In this document: positions 27,535 through 35,138 of the stretch, in pieces | Numbering within the stretch: the stretch's first letter is position 1 | Layout: every line of letters starts with the position of its first letter | DNA from: an uncultured Atopobium sp. | GTDB taxonomy: Bacteria; Actinomycetota; Coriobacteriia; Coriobacteriales; Atopobiaceae | Assembly (NCBI GenBank): GCA_937997345.1 | Contig: CALKTD010000020.1 | Span: 1 to 64,000, forward strand | Direction: 5' to 3' | Length of the DNA stretch: 64,000 nucleotides | Translations under genes and position numbers: made by a program | Notes under the pieces: model-generated | What the model saw: only the letters and a program-made list of their open reading frames with translations | What the model was told of the DNA's origin: nothing | Databases searched by the model: none

Positions 27535-27580
27535 TGAACTGCCTCCCATTTCTTATGTCCAAGAAATGGGAGGCAGTTCA
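27535..27580. repeat. 46-nt perfect palindromic element, copy B
   Basis: Perfect 20-bp arms around a 6-base loop (ATGTCC). The left arm starts TGAACTGCCTCCC and the right arm ends GGCAGTTCA. No T-run follows on either strand, so it is more like a REP-type palindrome than an intrinsic terminator. It pairs with inverted copy A at 27120-27165. Confidence 0.7.
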
Positions 27581-27615
27581 ATACGTTGGAACAGAGAGGT
27601 TTTTAATGCATATAG

Positions 27616-27646
27616 CGAGAAACCCGTCTGCTAGAGGGGTTTCTCG
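27616..27646 (-). terminator. Hairpin with GCGAGAA motif pair, candidate terminator of glutaredoxin gene
   Basis: A 10-bp stem CGAGAAACCC (27616-27625) / GGGTTTCTCG (27637-27646), just after the glutaredoxin stop. The arm sequence is the same as in the 5376-5402 terminator. There is no strong T-run on the minus strand, so termination strength is unclear. Confidence 0.5.
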
Positions 27647-27655
27647 ACAATGAGC

Positions 27656-27973
27656 TTAGAAGGAGCAGGCGCCGCCAATGGTGCAAGCAGCTGCTGCAGA
27701 GCCGTCATCTGAATCATCGTTTGAACCAGAAACATGGAAGACCTCGGAGAGGTAGTTAATGATGTCGCCGGACTCATACATTGCCTTGCCGTCAATGAAC
27801 AGACATGGGACCTGGCGCTTGCCGCCAACCTCAATGAGGCGCTCGCGAGCTGCGTCATCAGCAACGATATCATGCATAGGAAGCTCGATGTTGTTCTGCT
27901 CCATGAAGGACATTACCTTGTGGCAGTATGGGCAGGTTGGCTTATAAAAAAGCTCGAGATTCTGAGTAGCCAT
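27656..27973 (-). CDS. Glutaredoxin-family protein
   Basis: A 105-residue glutaredoxin with the dithiol active site CPYC at residues 14-17, the cis-Pro segment RQVPCLFIDG, and ESGDIINYLSEVF. The length to about residue 80 is the standard fold. The last 25 residues add an acidic Ser-rich stretch and a CTIGGACSF end with two extra Cys, which could form a second disulfide or bind metal. It reduces protein disulfides in the cytoplasm. A stem-loop lies downstream. Confidence 0.88.
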   Translation of the reverse strand: MATQNLELFYKPTCPYCHKVMSFMEQNNIELPMHDIVADDAARERLIEVGGKRQVPCLFIDGKAMYESGDIINYLSEVFHVSGSNDDSDDGSAAAACTIGGACSF

Positions 27974-28058
27974 AAAAACTCCTTTTGTTAGTAATTACTA
28001 CTACTTTGTCTATACCCACCATAGCGTAGTTGTTTCACCTGGATTTAATTAGAGAGCC

Positions 28059-28295
28059 TTAGTCAAAGAAAACTCTAAGGAAATTGCTATCTAGCATGTC
28101 ATAGAGTTCTTTATAGCTCTGTTTTGCTTCTTCTGGAGCGTCATCTTTAATGTGGTATCCACGGCCATCATCAAAGAAGAAATCATCGATACCTTCATCT
28201 TCCGGCGTTGTATACCAATCGCGATTACTTAAGAAGTACGGCGGTTCATGAAGAGTCATACTTATCCAATCAGCCAGCTTTACCAATTTTTGCAA
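28059..28295 (-). CDS. Small hypothetical acidic protein
   Basis: A 78-residue soluble protein with an acidic, aromatic middle (PEDEGIDDFFFDDGRGYH). I do not recognise it. The start is uncertain: TTG 28295 is the frame opening and has only a weak site, and other TTG or ATG codons occur a few residues in. It lies alone between the glutaredoxin gene and tRNA-Thr. The protein-like composition and the low density of rare residues suggest a real gene, but support is moderate. Confidence 0.45.
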   Translation of the reverse strand: MQKLVKLADWISMTLHEPPYFLSNRDWYTTPEDEGIDDFFFDDGRGYHIKDDAPEEAKQSYKELYDMLDSNFLRVFFD

Positions 28296-28407
28296 ACTAT
28301 CGCCTAACGCTAGTTTACTCGTACGTGATGAAAGTTGCTTGATAGAAGCAATAAACGGTCACTCGTGACATAAAAATAGCCGCACGAGGCGGCTATTTAA
28401 TAGTTGA

Positions 28408-28483
28408 TGGTGCCAGCAACCAGGATCGAACTGATGACCCCCGCTTTACGAGAGCGGTGCTCTACCAACTGAGCTATGCTGGC
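28408..28483 (-). tRNA. tRNA-Thr (anticodon CGT)
   Basis: A 76-nt cloverleaf on the minus strand. The acceptor stem GCCAGCA/TGCTGGC is perfect, the D-arm has AGCTCAGTTGGTAGAGC, and the T-arm has GTTCGATCC. The anticodon stem CCGCT/AGCGG encloses the loop CTCGTAA, giving anticodon CGT, which reads ACG (Thr). The 3' CCA is encoded. It lies downstream of the DUF523-PNP gene. Confidence 0.95.
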
Positions 28484-28540
28484 GTACAAAAACGCGTTAA
28501 CAACTATACGGGGAAGCCCTGTATTATTCAAGCAGAAATA

Positions 28541-29731
28541 CTAAAGAAGCCCGAGAATGCCACGAAGAAGACGTTCAAGATCATCTGCATACTTCTCGGA
28601 CGCCTCTTGTACACTCTTATGCGTAGTTCCATGAGCACCAGCTGGGTTTGCTGCAAGCGTCAAAGCCAATACGTTCATATCAAGTGCTCGGGCCATAATA
28701 ACCTCAAGAGCTGTAGAAACGCCAACATATGAGACACCAAAACTGCGAAGCATAGCAACCTCTGCAGGAGTCTCAAAGTTTGGTCCCAAAAGACCGGCAA
28801 AAACGCCTTCATTAAGCTCAATCTTAAGGTCATCTGCTACACCACGCGCAAGCGTTCTAAGGTAAGGTGAGAAAGCATCATTCATATCTACAAATGGAGT
28901 CTCAACATCGCGAAGACCTGCCCACTCTGCAAGTGGATTAGTCCCAGTAAGGTTAATCTGATCAGTAATAACCCCAAGGCCAGTCTTTGCATTACCAGAA
29001 ACAGCACCTGTTGCGCCTGCAAAAATAATATCTCTGCAGCCTAAATGATGTGCGTGTTGAACAAGAGAGGTTACCTCGGCTGCGGAATAGCCTTGATAAA
29101 GGTGAACGCGACCTGGATAGACAACTACAGGCACCCCATCAATAGTGCCAATTGTTGCCTCAAAGGTGTGTCCTGTCATGGGAGAAGCACTAACAGGAAA
29201 ACCTGGAATATCACGATAATCAATGCGACGAACTGGCTTTACTAAACCAGCAAGATGACCAAGTCCAGTTCCTAAAATAAGAGCAACAGGATGCTCGACA
29301 GATGGGCTTACATTCTCAATGGTTTTCTCGGTAACCACACAAATCCCCTCCTCTAAGAGGTGACGAGTAAGTATTCCCTCGCCAGAAACAAGCTTTCCTG
29401 AGTACGTACCATCATAAATCTCATGCACGCCACAAGACGGACTTTTTGCTTTCAAAACGGCGAACGTGATGCCAGAAGGCTTAACGGCACTAAGCACAAT
29501 CTTAGCTCCACGCTCAAAATCGTCTGTAACATCTGAGCCATCCTTGAGCCAAACGCGTCCTTCTCGCTGCTCTGCGGGCGGACGAGGCACAGGAAGACCT
29601 GAGGAAATCTCGGGGCAAATCTTTGTAACGTTTACTTTTTGAGCAAGTCTTTGTACTGCAGAAACAGACTTGGCCCCTCCGTCATATCTGACGGGGAGGC
29701 CAAGTAAACAAGCGCTAATAGCAACCTTCAT
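28541..29731 (-). CDS. DUF523 domain fused to purine nucleoside phosphorylase
   Basis: A 396-residue two-domain protein. Residues 1-145 are DUF523 (ISACLLGLPVRYDGG, CPEISSGLPVPR, KAKSPSCGVHEIYDG), a Cys-containing family of unknown function. Residues about 148-396 are a trimeric-type purine nucleoside phosphorylase: ILGTGLG, the GRVHLYQGY phosphate/sugar loop, GLLGPNFETPAEVAMLRSFG and VGVSTALEVIMAR. PNP splits inosine/guanosine with phosphate for purine salvage. The purine-pocket Asn-containing segment reads LAANPAG, slightly unlike the usual TNxA. It starts 13 bases after the SurA-like gene, so they are probably cotranscribed. Confidence 0.88.
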   Translation of the reverse strand: MKVAISACLLGLPVRYDGGAKSVSAVQRLAQKVNVTKICPEISSGLPVPRPPAEQREGRVWLKDGSDVTDDFERGAKIVLSAVKPSGITFAVLKAKSPSCGVHEIYDGTYSGKLVSGEGILTRHLLEEGICVVTEKTIENVSPSVEHPVALILGTGLGHLAGLVKPVRRIDYRDIPGFPVSASPMTGHTFEATIGTIDGVPVVVYPGRVHLYQGYSAAEVTSLVQHAHHLGCRDIIFAGATGAVSGNAKTGLGVITDQINLTGTNPLAEWAGLRDVETPFVDMNDAFSPYLRTLARGVADDLKIELNEGVFAGLLGPNFETPAEVAMLRSFGVSYVGVSTALEVIMARALDMNVLALTLAANPAGAHGTTHKSVQEASEKYADDLERLLRGILGLL

Positions 29732-29744
29732 TAAATTTCAAATC

Positions 29745-30593
29745 CTAAAGAGCAAGAGAGTAAACAGTAACGGATACTTTACCAAGAATCTCGTTAATCT
29801 TCTGTGACCACTCCTGAGAAGCCTTGCTTGCAACAGCGGAGTACTTGCTCATTGCAACTTTATAAGCAGTCTGAGCGGCTGCGTAAGAAGCAGAATCATT
29901 GGAAATTGTATAAGCAGAAAGCTGCTTATAGTAATCACCATCCTGGGAAGCCCAAGTGTTGTTCTTAGCATCCCACTCATCGCCAGCAAGACCAATGATG
30001 TACTGAGCGTACTCCTGGCTTGTGGTTTCAGAGTTGCCGTCCTCAGGTGCAGTTGGTGCTTTTGGAGCATCTGGAAGAGTTGTGGTCAGAACACTGTCAC
30101 GATACTTCTTCATGATGACAGCATCATTGATAAGCTTCTTTGCAACGTCCTCAGAAAGCTTATATGCAGAAGCAACCTTACTTATATCGGTTGTCTTGAA
30201 GTTATTCTGCATGTACTCATTAATCTCATCATCAGTGACGGTAATACCTTTACTCTTGGCTTCAGCAACAACAAGAGCATTGCGGATATAGCCAATAATC
30301 TTATCCGCTGGTGGAACAGCATACGTACCATCAGACTGCTTTGCTGCATCAAGGCCTGAAGTAGCCTCAATAACCTCACGAGTAGTTACTTCTTTGGTCT
30401 GACCGTTATAGGTATAAGAAGCAACGGGGGTGTTGAGCTCGCCCTCAGAAAGTGTGGTACGACCATTCAAAGAACCAGTAGCTCCACCGCCGCCAAGGAG
30501 AAAGCGACCAATAACAACACCAAGGGCAAACAATACAACAGCGCCTAATCCAATAAAAATCTTAAAGTGCTTTCTTACATCAATAGATGGCAT
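29745..30593 (-). CDS. SurA-N/PrsA-like membrane-anchored foldase (no PPIase domain seen)
   Basis: A 282-residue protein. A short cytoplasmic N-terminus and one transmembrane helix (about 11-32, GLGAVVLFALGVVIG) precede an extracytoplasmic region with a SurA_N-like helical domain (about 95-160: RNALVVAEAKSKGITVTDDEINEYM, then KLSEDVAKKLI). No parvulin catalytic motif follows; the C-terminal half is helical and ends near the conserved VTVYSL. It may be a chaperone for exported proteins. ATG 30593 with AAGGCAAGGAT is chosen over ATG 30608, which lacks a site. Confidence 0.7.
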   Translation of the reverse strand: MPSIDVRKHFKIFIGLGAVVLFALGVVIGRFLLGGGGATGSLNGRTTLSEGELNTPVASYTYNGQTKEVTTREVIEATSGLDAAKQSDGTYAVPPADKIIGYIRNALVVAEAKSKGITVTDDEINEYMQNNFKTTDISKVASAYKLSEDVAKKLINDAVIMKKYRDSVLTTTLPDAPKAPTAPEDGNSETTSQEYAQYIIGLAGDEWDAKNNTWASQDGDYYKQLSAYTISNDSASYAAAQTAYKVAMSKYSAVASKASQEWSQKINEILGKVSVTVYSLAL

Positions 30594-30728
30594 ATCCTTG
30601 CCTTTCATCGCTTAATGAAACCATGCGTACACCAACACAAAGTTTTAGTTTACCCTTATTATCAAAAAATAAAACATATAACCGGGAAACTTTCCCGTTT
30701 ATACACAGCCACTTATATACAAAACAAG

Positions 30729-31415
30729 TTACTTAGTAGCTGCAACAATCTCTTCGGAATACTGCTTGATGTATCCAGTGGCATTTTCTGCATCAAATTT
30801 CATACGCTGAGATAGTGCCTTTTTTACGTCTTTAGAAATAGTTCCATGTGCTAAGGCAAGAAGGCCCTGGAGCATGTCATGGTACTCAGCGTCGCCATGA
30901 TAGCATTGGACCGCCTCATCCAGAAGTGCCCATGCCTCATCAGAATGCTTTGCGGAAGTTGCCCCATACTGGCAGAGAAACAAAAATGCTGCTAAACGTA
31001 CAGTTGCTGAGTCATTATCAAACAGAGAAGCCTCAGCGGCATCAAATGCCTTAAAGACCTGGTCACCAAAATGCTCACTCAGATTGGCAAGCGCATCTAG
31101 CACTTCCCAACGAGTCTGTGCTTCTGGTCTATACAGTGCATCAATAAGAGAATCAATATGCTCTTCAAAGGCAAGAGGAGCAACATGAGCCAGCTCTGCA
31201 AGCTCATGAGAAGCATCTTGACGAGCGCGCCTGCTAGCATCAGACAAAGCGATGACCAGGGCGTTCACTTTTTTCATCTGTGCCATAGTTGGCTTTTTAG
31301 TAACCTTCTTAGCTGGTTTCTTTTCTTCTTTTGACGCCTTTGTAGAGCCCGCTTTTGCGGTTGCCTTAGTTGAAGCCTTTTTTGGCTTCTGAGCAGTTTC
31401 TTTCTTCTCTGCCAT
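30729..31415 (-). CDS. HEAT/ARM-repeat protein with a basic Lys/Ala-rich tail
   Basis: A 228-residue protein. The first 45 residues are Lys/Ala/Thr/Pro-rich (PKKASTKATAKAGSTK), like histone-H1-type DNA- or RNA-binding tails. The rest is alpha-helical with HEAT-like repeats, for example RPEAQTRWEVLDALANLSEHF and SATVRLAAFLFLCQYG. It may bind nucleic acid with the tail and protein partners with the solenoid. It ends 135 bases before the SurA-like gene and starts 28 bases after the NYN-LOTUS gene, so it could act with that putative RNase. Confidence 0.7.
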   Translation of the reverse strand: MAEKKETAQKPKKASTKATAKAGSTKASKEEKKPAKKVTKKPTMAQMKKVNALVIALSDASRRARQDASHELAELAHVAPLAFEEHIDSLIDALYRPEAQTRWEVLDALANLSEHFGDQVFKAFDAAEASLFDNDSATVRLAAFLFLCQYGATSAKHSDEAWALLDEAVQCYHGDAEYHDMLQGLLALAHGTISKDVKKALSQRMKFDAENATGYIKQYSEEIVAATK

Positions 31416-31443
31416 GAAACCTAAATCCTCTCTAAAACACCCA

Positions 31444-32226
31444 TTATTCTCTAAATCCGTCTACGACAACGGTGCCGCTTTTTTGATCCTCATGAATTTT
31501 AATAAATCCAAGGCTCGATGCTTCACGTAAAAGAGAAGTAAACGAACGATATCCATAAGTTGCCTCAGCAAACTGTGGACGCTTTCTTCGCATAGTCTCC
31601 TTTAAACGAGACGCATAAATAAATGTTTCGCTTTCACGTTCCAAAGACTCAATGGTCTCAAATAAGAGCTGATAGCAGTCGTGTTTCTCGGCAGGTACTT
31701 TCTCTTTAAAGTCTGGAATTCTACCAGAACTTAAAATATCTTCGTAGAAGATAAACTCATCACAGACCTCAACAAGAAGCGAGCTGGTAGACTCCTTCAT
31801 GCCAACGCCAATAACTGTTTTACCAGCCTCTTTAAGCTTTGCTACTAATGGCGAGAAATCCGAGTCACCAGAAAGTACAGCAAATGTGTCAATGTGATCT
31901 TTAGTAAGACACATTTCAACAGCATCTACCGCAAGTCTAATGTCAGCGGAATTCTTGCCAGTATATGCCCTATCTGGAATCTCAATTAACTCAATACCAA
32001 GCTCATGCAGAGGTGTAATAGCATTTGGAAAGCGCTGCCAGTCACAGTAAGCACGCTTGGCAGTAATGCGACCCTTATCAACCAACCTCTCCATAATGAG
32101 CTTCATCTCTGGAAGATGACCTGGCTCTTGATGACCGTTTTTCTTTCTTTTGCCTGTTCCTAGTGCCAAATTTTCATAATCGATGAAAACCGCAATAGAG
32201 CTCTGAGGAGTAGAAATATCACTCAT
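31444..32226 (-). CDS. NYN-domain ribonuclease-like protein with LOTUS (OST-HTH) domain
   Basis: A 260-residue protein. The NYN/PIN-like domain (about 8-160) has the acidic signature FIDYENLA at the start, SADIRLAVDAVEM and SGDSDFSPLV, forming a metal-binding nuclease site. The C-terminal 75 residues fit the LOTUS/OST-HTH RNA-binding fold (CYQLLFETIE...YGYRSFTSLLREASSLGFI). LabA-like proteins of this type are thought to bind or cut RNA; the target is unknown. It lies in the same run of minus-strand genes as the HEAT protein. The ATG at 32226 has AAAGGAAC. Confidence 0.85.
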   Translation of the reverse strand: MSDISTPQSSIAVFIDYENLALGTGKRKKNGHQEPGHLPEMKLIMERLVDKGRITAKRAYCDWQRFPNAITPLHELGIELIEIPDRAYTGKNSADIRLAVDAVEMCLTKDHIDTFAVLSGDSDFSPLVAKLKEAGKTVIGVGMKESTSSLLVEVCDEFIFYEDILSSGRIPDFKEKVPAEKHDCYQLLFETIESLERESETFIYASRLKETMRRKRPQFAEATYGYRSFTSLLREASSLGFIKIHEDQKSGTVVVDGFRE

Positions 32227-32252
32227 AATCGGGGTTCCTTTGCGGCTAGCAC

Positions 32253-33317
32253 TTAGTGACAGCAGTGGCCGTCATGACCGTGCTCGTGGCCTTCATGGTC
32301 ATGATGATGTCCGTGACCATGGCACTCGCACTCGTGATTACCATCTTCATGGTCGTGACCACAGCAGCACTCGTGTTCATCCTCATCTTCCTGGCTCTCA
32401 AGAAGTGACCAGTCAAGACCAGCTGCAGTGCTCGTAGCCTCATCAGTGTAAAGCAGTGAGATTGCCTGGGTACCCTTGCGAGCGCCACCAATCTGGCAGA
32501 GCATGTCATACAGGGTAAAGGCAGTCTCTGCACCAGGGAGCGTAATCTCAAGATCCTCAGACTGAGCAAGAGCAAGCGCAATATCCTTGCGGAAGTGCTC
32601 GGCCAAAAATCCTGGCTTGAAGTCTCCCTCAAGCGACTTAGGAGCAAGCTCTTTAAGTGCGCGAGAAGAACCCATGCCACTAGCAACAACCTCAAGCATC
32701 TGCTCAACGTCAAGTCCACCCTGCTCTGCCAAGGCCATTGCGTCTGCGTAGCCAATCATGCATGATGCAAGAGATACCTGGTTACAAAGCTTTCCAGTCT
32801 GTCCCTTACCAGCACCACCCATGCAGAAAATCTTTGCCGAGAAGGTCTCGAGAAGAGCGCGTACTGGCTCAACATCGTTCTCAGTTGCGCCGACAATCAG
32901 CGTAAGAGTGCCGTCCTGGGCGCCTTTCTGGCCGCCAGTAACAGGACAGTCAAATGCATGTTTTCCCTCAATTTCAGCAGCATCGTGAATATCGCGAGCA
33001 AGCTGAGATGAAGAAGTGGTCAGATCAATAAGGTACGCACCCTTCTTAGCAACGCGGATAAGGCCATCTGTTGCCAAGTAAACGTCTTCAACGTCAGTTG
33101 GATAACCAACCATAGTAAAAACAACGTCAGCGTCTTTTGCAGCATCTGTCACACTCTCTGCAGCGTGAGCGCCCAACGAGACAAGCTTTTGTGCTTTCTC
33201 TGGTGTTCTGTTGTAAACAGTAACGTCATAGCCAGCAGAAATAAGGTGCTCTGCGATAGGAGCGCCCATAATGCCTGTTCCAATAAAAGCAACCTTTGCA
33301 TTCTTGCTCAGTGCCAT
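32253..33317 (-). CDS. 3-hydroxyisobutyrate dehydrogenase-family oxidoreductase with His/Cys-rich tail
   Basis: A 354-residue NAD(P)-dependent beta-hydroxyacid dehydrogenase. It has the Rossmann motif FIGTGIMGAPIAEHL, DCPVTGGQKGAQDGTL (substrate loop), and the GKTGKL-type segment GKGQTGKLCNQ with the catalytic Lys. The core of about 300 residues is of normal length. The last 45 or so residues are a His/Cys/Asp/Glu-rich tail (CCCGHDHED, HGHGHHHDHE, HCCH), resembling metal-binding tails of nickel and zinc proteins. The tail is unusual for this family. The substrate is not determined (candidates: hydroxyisobutyrate, tartronate semialdehyde or glyoxylate). The next gene upstream is DegV. Confidence 0.85.
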   Translation of the reverse strand: MALSKNAKVAFIGTGIMGAPIAEHLISAGYDVTVYNRTPEKAQKLVSLGAHAAESVTDAAKDADVVFTMVGYPTDVEDVYLATDGLIRVAKKGAYLIDLTTSSSQLARDIHDAAEIEGKHAFDCPVTGGQKGAQDGTLTLIVGATENDVEPVRALLETFSAKIFCMGGAGKGQTGKLCNQVSLASCMIGYADAMALAEQGGLDVEQMLEVVASGMGSSRALKELAPKSLEGDFKPGFLAEHFRKDIALALAQSEDLEITLPGAETAFTLYDMLCQIGGARKGTQAISLLYTDEATSTAAGLDWSLLESQEDEDEHECCCGHDHEDGNHECECHGHGHHHDHEGHEHGHDGHCCH

Positions 33318-33392
33318 GTATGAGTCCTTTCAGACTGAAATAAATATACAAACTGGGGCCGCTCCAAAGAGCGACCCCATACCTTGTACCCG

Positions 33393-34421
33393 TTAATTAG
33401 ATTTACGAACCCTGTTAGCAATTCGGTCAGAAAGCGAAAGCTTCTCGCGGCGGTCAGTTCCCCAGAAGACAATAGCCACCATACCTGGGCCAACGTGAGC
33501 ACCAATGACTGGTCCTACCTGGCTATGAATAATGGTGAGTCCCTCACAGCCTTTCTCTTTACGAATCTGAGCCTCTAGCCAATTGGCGTCCTTCTGTGCG
33601 TCTGCAGAAATGATGCCAACAGGAAGCGAGGTGTCATGAGAATAACTATCTCTAAAATCCTGGATAAGAGACTTGAGTGCCTTCTTACGGCCTCTGCACA
33701 CTGTCTTGACAGTAAGAGCTCCTGTTGAGTCATAGGTAAGCTCTGGCTTTACATCAAGCTTGCCACCAATGTTTGCTGCGGCAGCTGGAATACGGCCACC
33801 TGCTGCAAGAGCATCCAAGGTCTCAAGTGTTAAGTAGCCATGAATGTAGTTACGCGCATCTTCTGTCCACTCAGCAATCTCTTTTGCCGAGAGACCCTTA
33901 TTGGCCTGATGAACAGCCTCAAGTCCCAGAAGCTGGGCGGCAGACGAAGGTGCACCGTTGTCAACTACGTAAATCTCAAAGTCTGGATATTTCTCTCTTA
34001 CCATATCTGCCGCTTGCTCAGCTGCGTAGAATGATGAAGAAAGAGCAGAGGTAAAGCAGAGATATACCGTTGGGGTGCCCTGTTTTGCAGCACGCTCAAA
34101 GACCTCAAGGTAATGACCAGGAGTAATTGCAGAAGTGGTGTAGCGCAGCTTTTTATCCTTACGCATACCCTCAAAGAACTCATGTGCACTGATGCTCTTC
34201 CAGCCGTCATCGTAGTGCTCTCCATCTGGCCCCACATAAGGGAACTGAATGATATCGACACCTAGCTGTTCAGCAATTCCTGGAGCAAAGTCTGCACAGG
34301 AGTCCATAATGATTCGAACGTTACTGGGCTTATGATATGCAGCTGAAAGCTCAGTAGGCTCAAGATCTTCGAAGGCAACCTCGCTGATTTCTTCTTCGGC
34401 TTTATCTTTTTTATTGAACAT
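33393..34421 (-). CDS. DegV family fatty-acid-binding protein
   Basis: A 342-residue DegV-type protein; DegV/FakB proteins bind fatty acids for fatty acid kinase FakA. It has the N-terminal IIMDSCADFAPGIAEQLGVD strand, TSAITPGHYLEVFE (DegV substrate loop), CFTSALSSSF and VGPVIGAHVGPGM near the C-terminus. ATG 34421 with GAGGAAC upstream is chosen, overlapping the 3' end of the HPF gene by 11 bases; the frame extends further upstream within HPF. No FakA gene is in the window. Confidence 0.88.
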   Translation of the reverse strand: MFNKKDKAEEEISEVAFEDLEPTELSAAYHKPSNVRIIMDSCADFAPGIAEQLGVDIIQFPYVGPDGEHYDDGWKSISAHEFFEGMRKDKKLRYTTSAITPGHYLEVFERAAKQGTPTVYLCFTSALSSSFYAAEQAADMVREKYPDFEIYVVDNGAPSSAAQLLGLEAVHQANKGLSAKEIAEWTEDARNYIHGYLTLETLDALAAGGRIPAAAANIGGKLDVKPELTYDSTGALTVKTVCRGRKKALKSLIQDFRDSYSHDTSLPVGIISADAQKDANWLEAQIRKEKGCEGLTIIHSQVGPVIGAHVGPGMVAIVFWGTDRREKLSLSDRIANRVRKSN

Positions 34422-35001
34422 CTTGTTCCTCAATCTTAGGTTTGATAATTCCATAACCACCATTTTTACGATGGTAGATGACATTAGTCAAACCCGTAGA
34501 AGCATTAACAAAGACATAAAAATCATGGCCGAGAAGGTCAGTTTGGACAAGCGCTTCCTCTTCCGTCATTGGCTCAAGATCAATGTATTTCTCACGAACA
34601 AGCTGGTCATCAAGGTCTTCAACTGGAATCTCAATGAGATTGGCAAGATCTTCTTGTGTAAGAGCAACTCCGCGCTCAGACTTTACATGATGACGGCGCT
34701 CAACAACTTTTGTCTTGTACTTGCGTAGCTGTCTGGAGACTTTTTCTGCTGCTTCATCAATAGCCACATACATATCGTCAGAGCTAGCGGTGACACGAAC
34801 AACATTGTTACGAACAAATACCGTAACCTCAGCTGTCTTTCTATCTGGATTTGAAGGGTTTTTGTCTACTCTGAGAACTACATCGCAAGACATAGGAGTG
34901 ATGTCAAATACTTTAAGAGCATCACCGATTTTCTGGTCTACGTGTGTGCGCAAAGCCTCAGAAATGCTTACCTTGCGTCCCGAAATCTTGATGTCCACCA
35001 T
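34411..35001 (-). CDS. hpf: Long-form ribosome hibernation promoting factor
   Basis: A 196-residue HPF. Residues 1-105 form the S30AE/YfiA domain (ISGRKVSISEALRTHVDQKI). A linker is followed by the C-terminal dimerisation domain with KYIDLEPMTEEEALVQ, DLLGHDFYVFVNASTG and YHRKNGGYGIIKP. The long form joins 70S ribosomes into 100S dimers under starvation. The ATG at 35001 has GGAGGCTCCC. The DegV gene starts inside its last codons, suggesting translational coupling of hibernation and lipid-binding genes. It is probably first of a long minus-strand run. Confidence 0.92.
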   Translation of the reverse strand: MVDIKISGRKVSISEALRTHVDQKIGDALKVFDITPMSCDVVLRVDKNPSNPDRKTAEVTVFVRNNVVRVTASSDDMYVAIDEAAEKVSRQLRKYKTKVVERRHHVKSERGVALTQEDLANLIEIPVEDLDDQLVREKYIDLEPMTEEEALVQTDLLGHDFYVFVNASTGLTNVIYHRKNGGYGIIKPKIEEQDVQ

Positions 35002-35138
35002 GGGAGCCTCCTATCGGATACACAAGACATCTTCTAACTGATGTCTGTATAACAACAATACCCATTTATCGGTCAATCATTCCATAAAAAGTTGAATTGA
35101 GCGGTAAACGGTTAGAGACTATTTCTCATTATGCGCGA

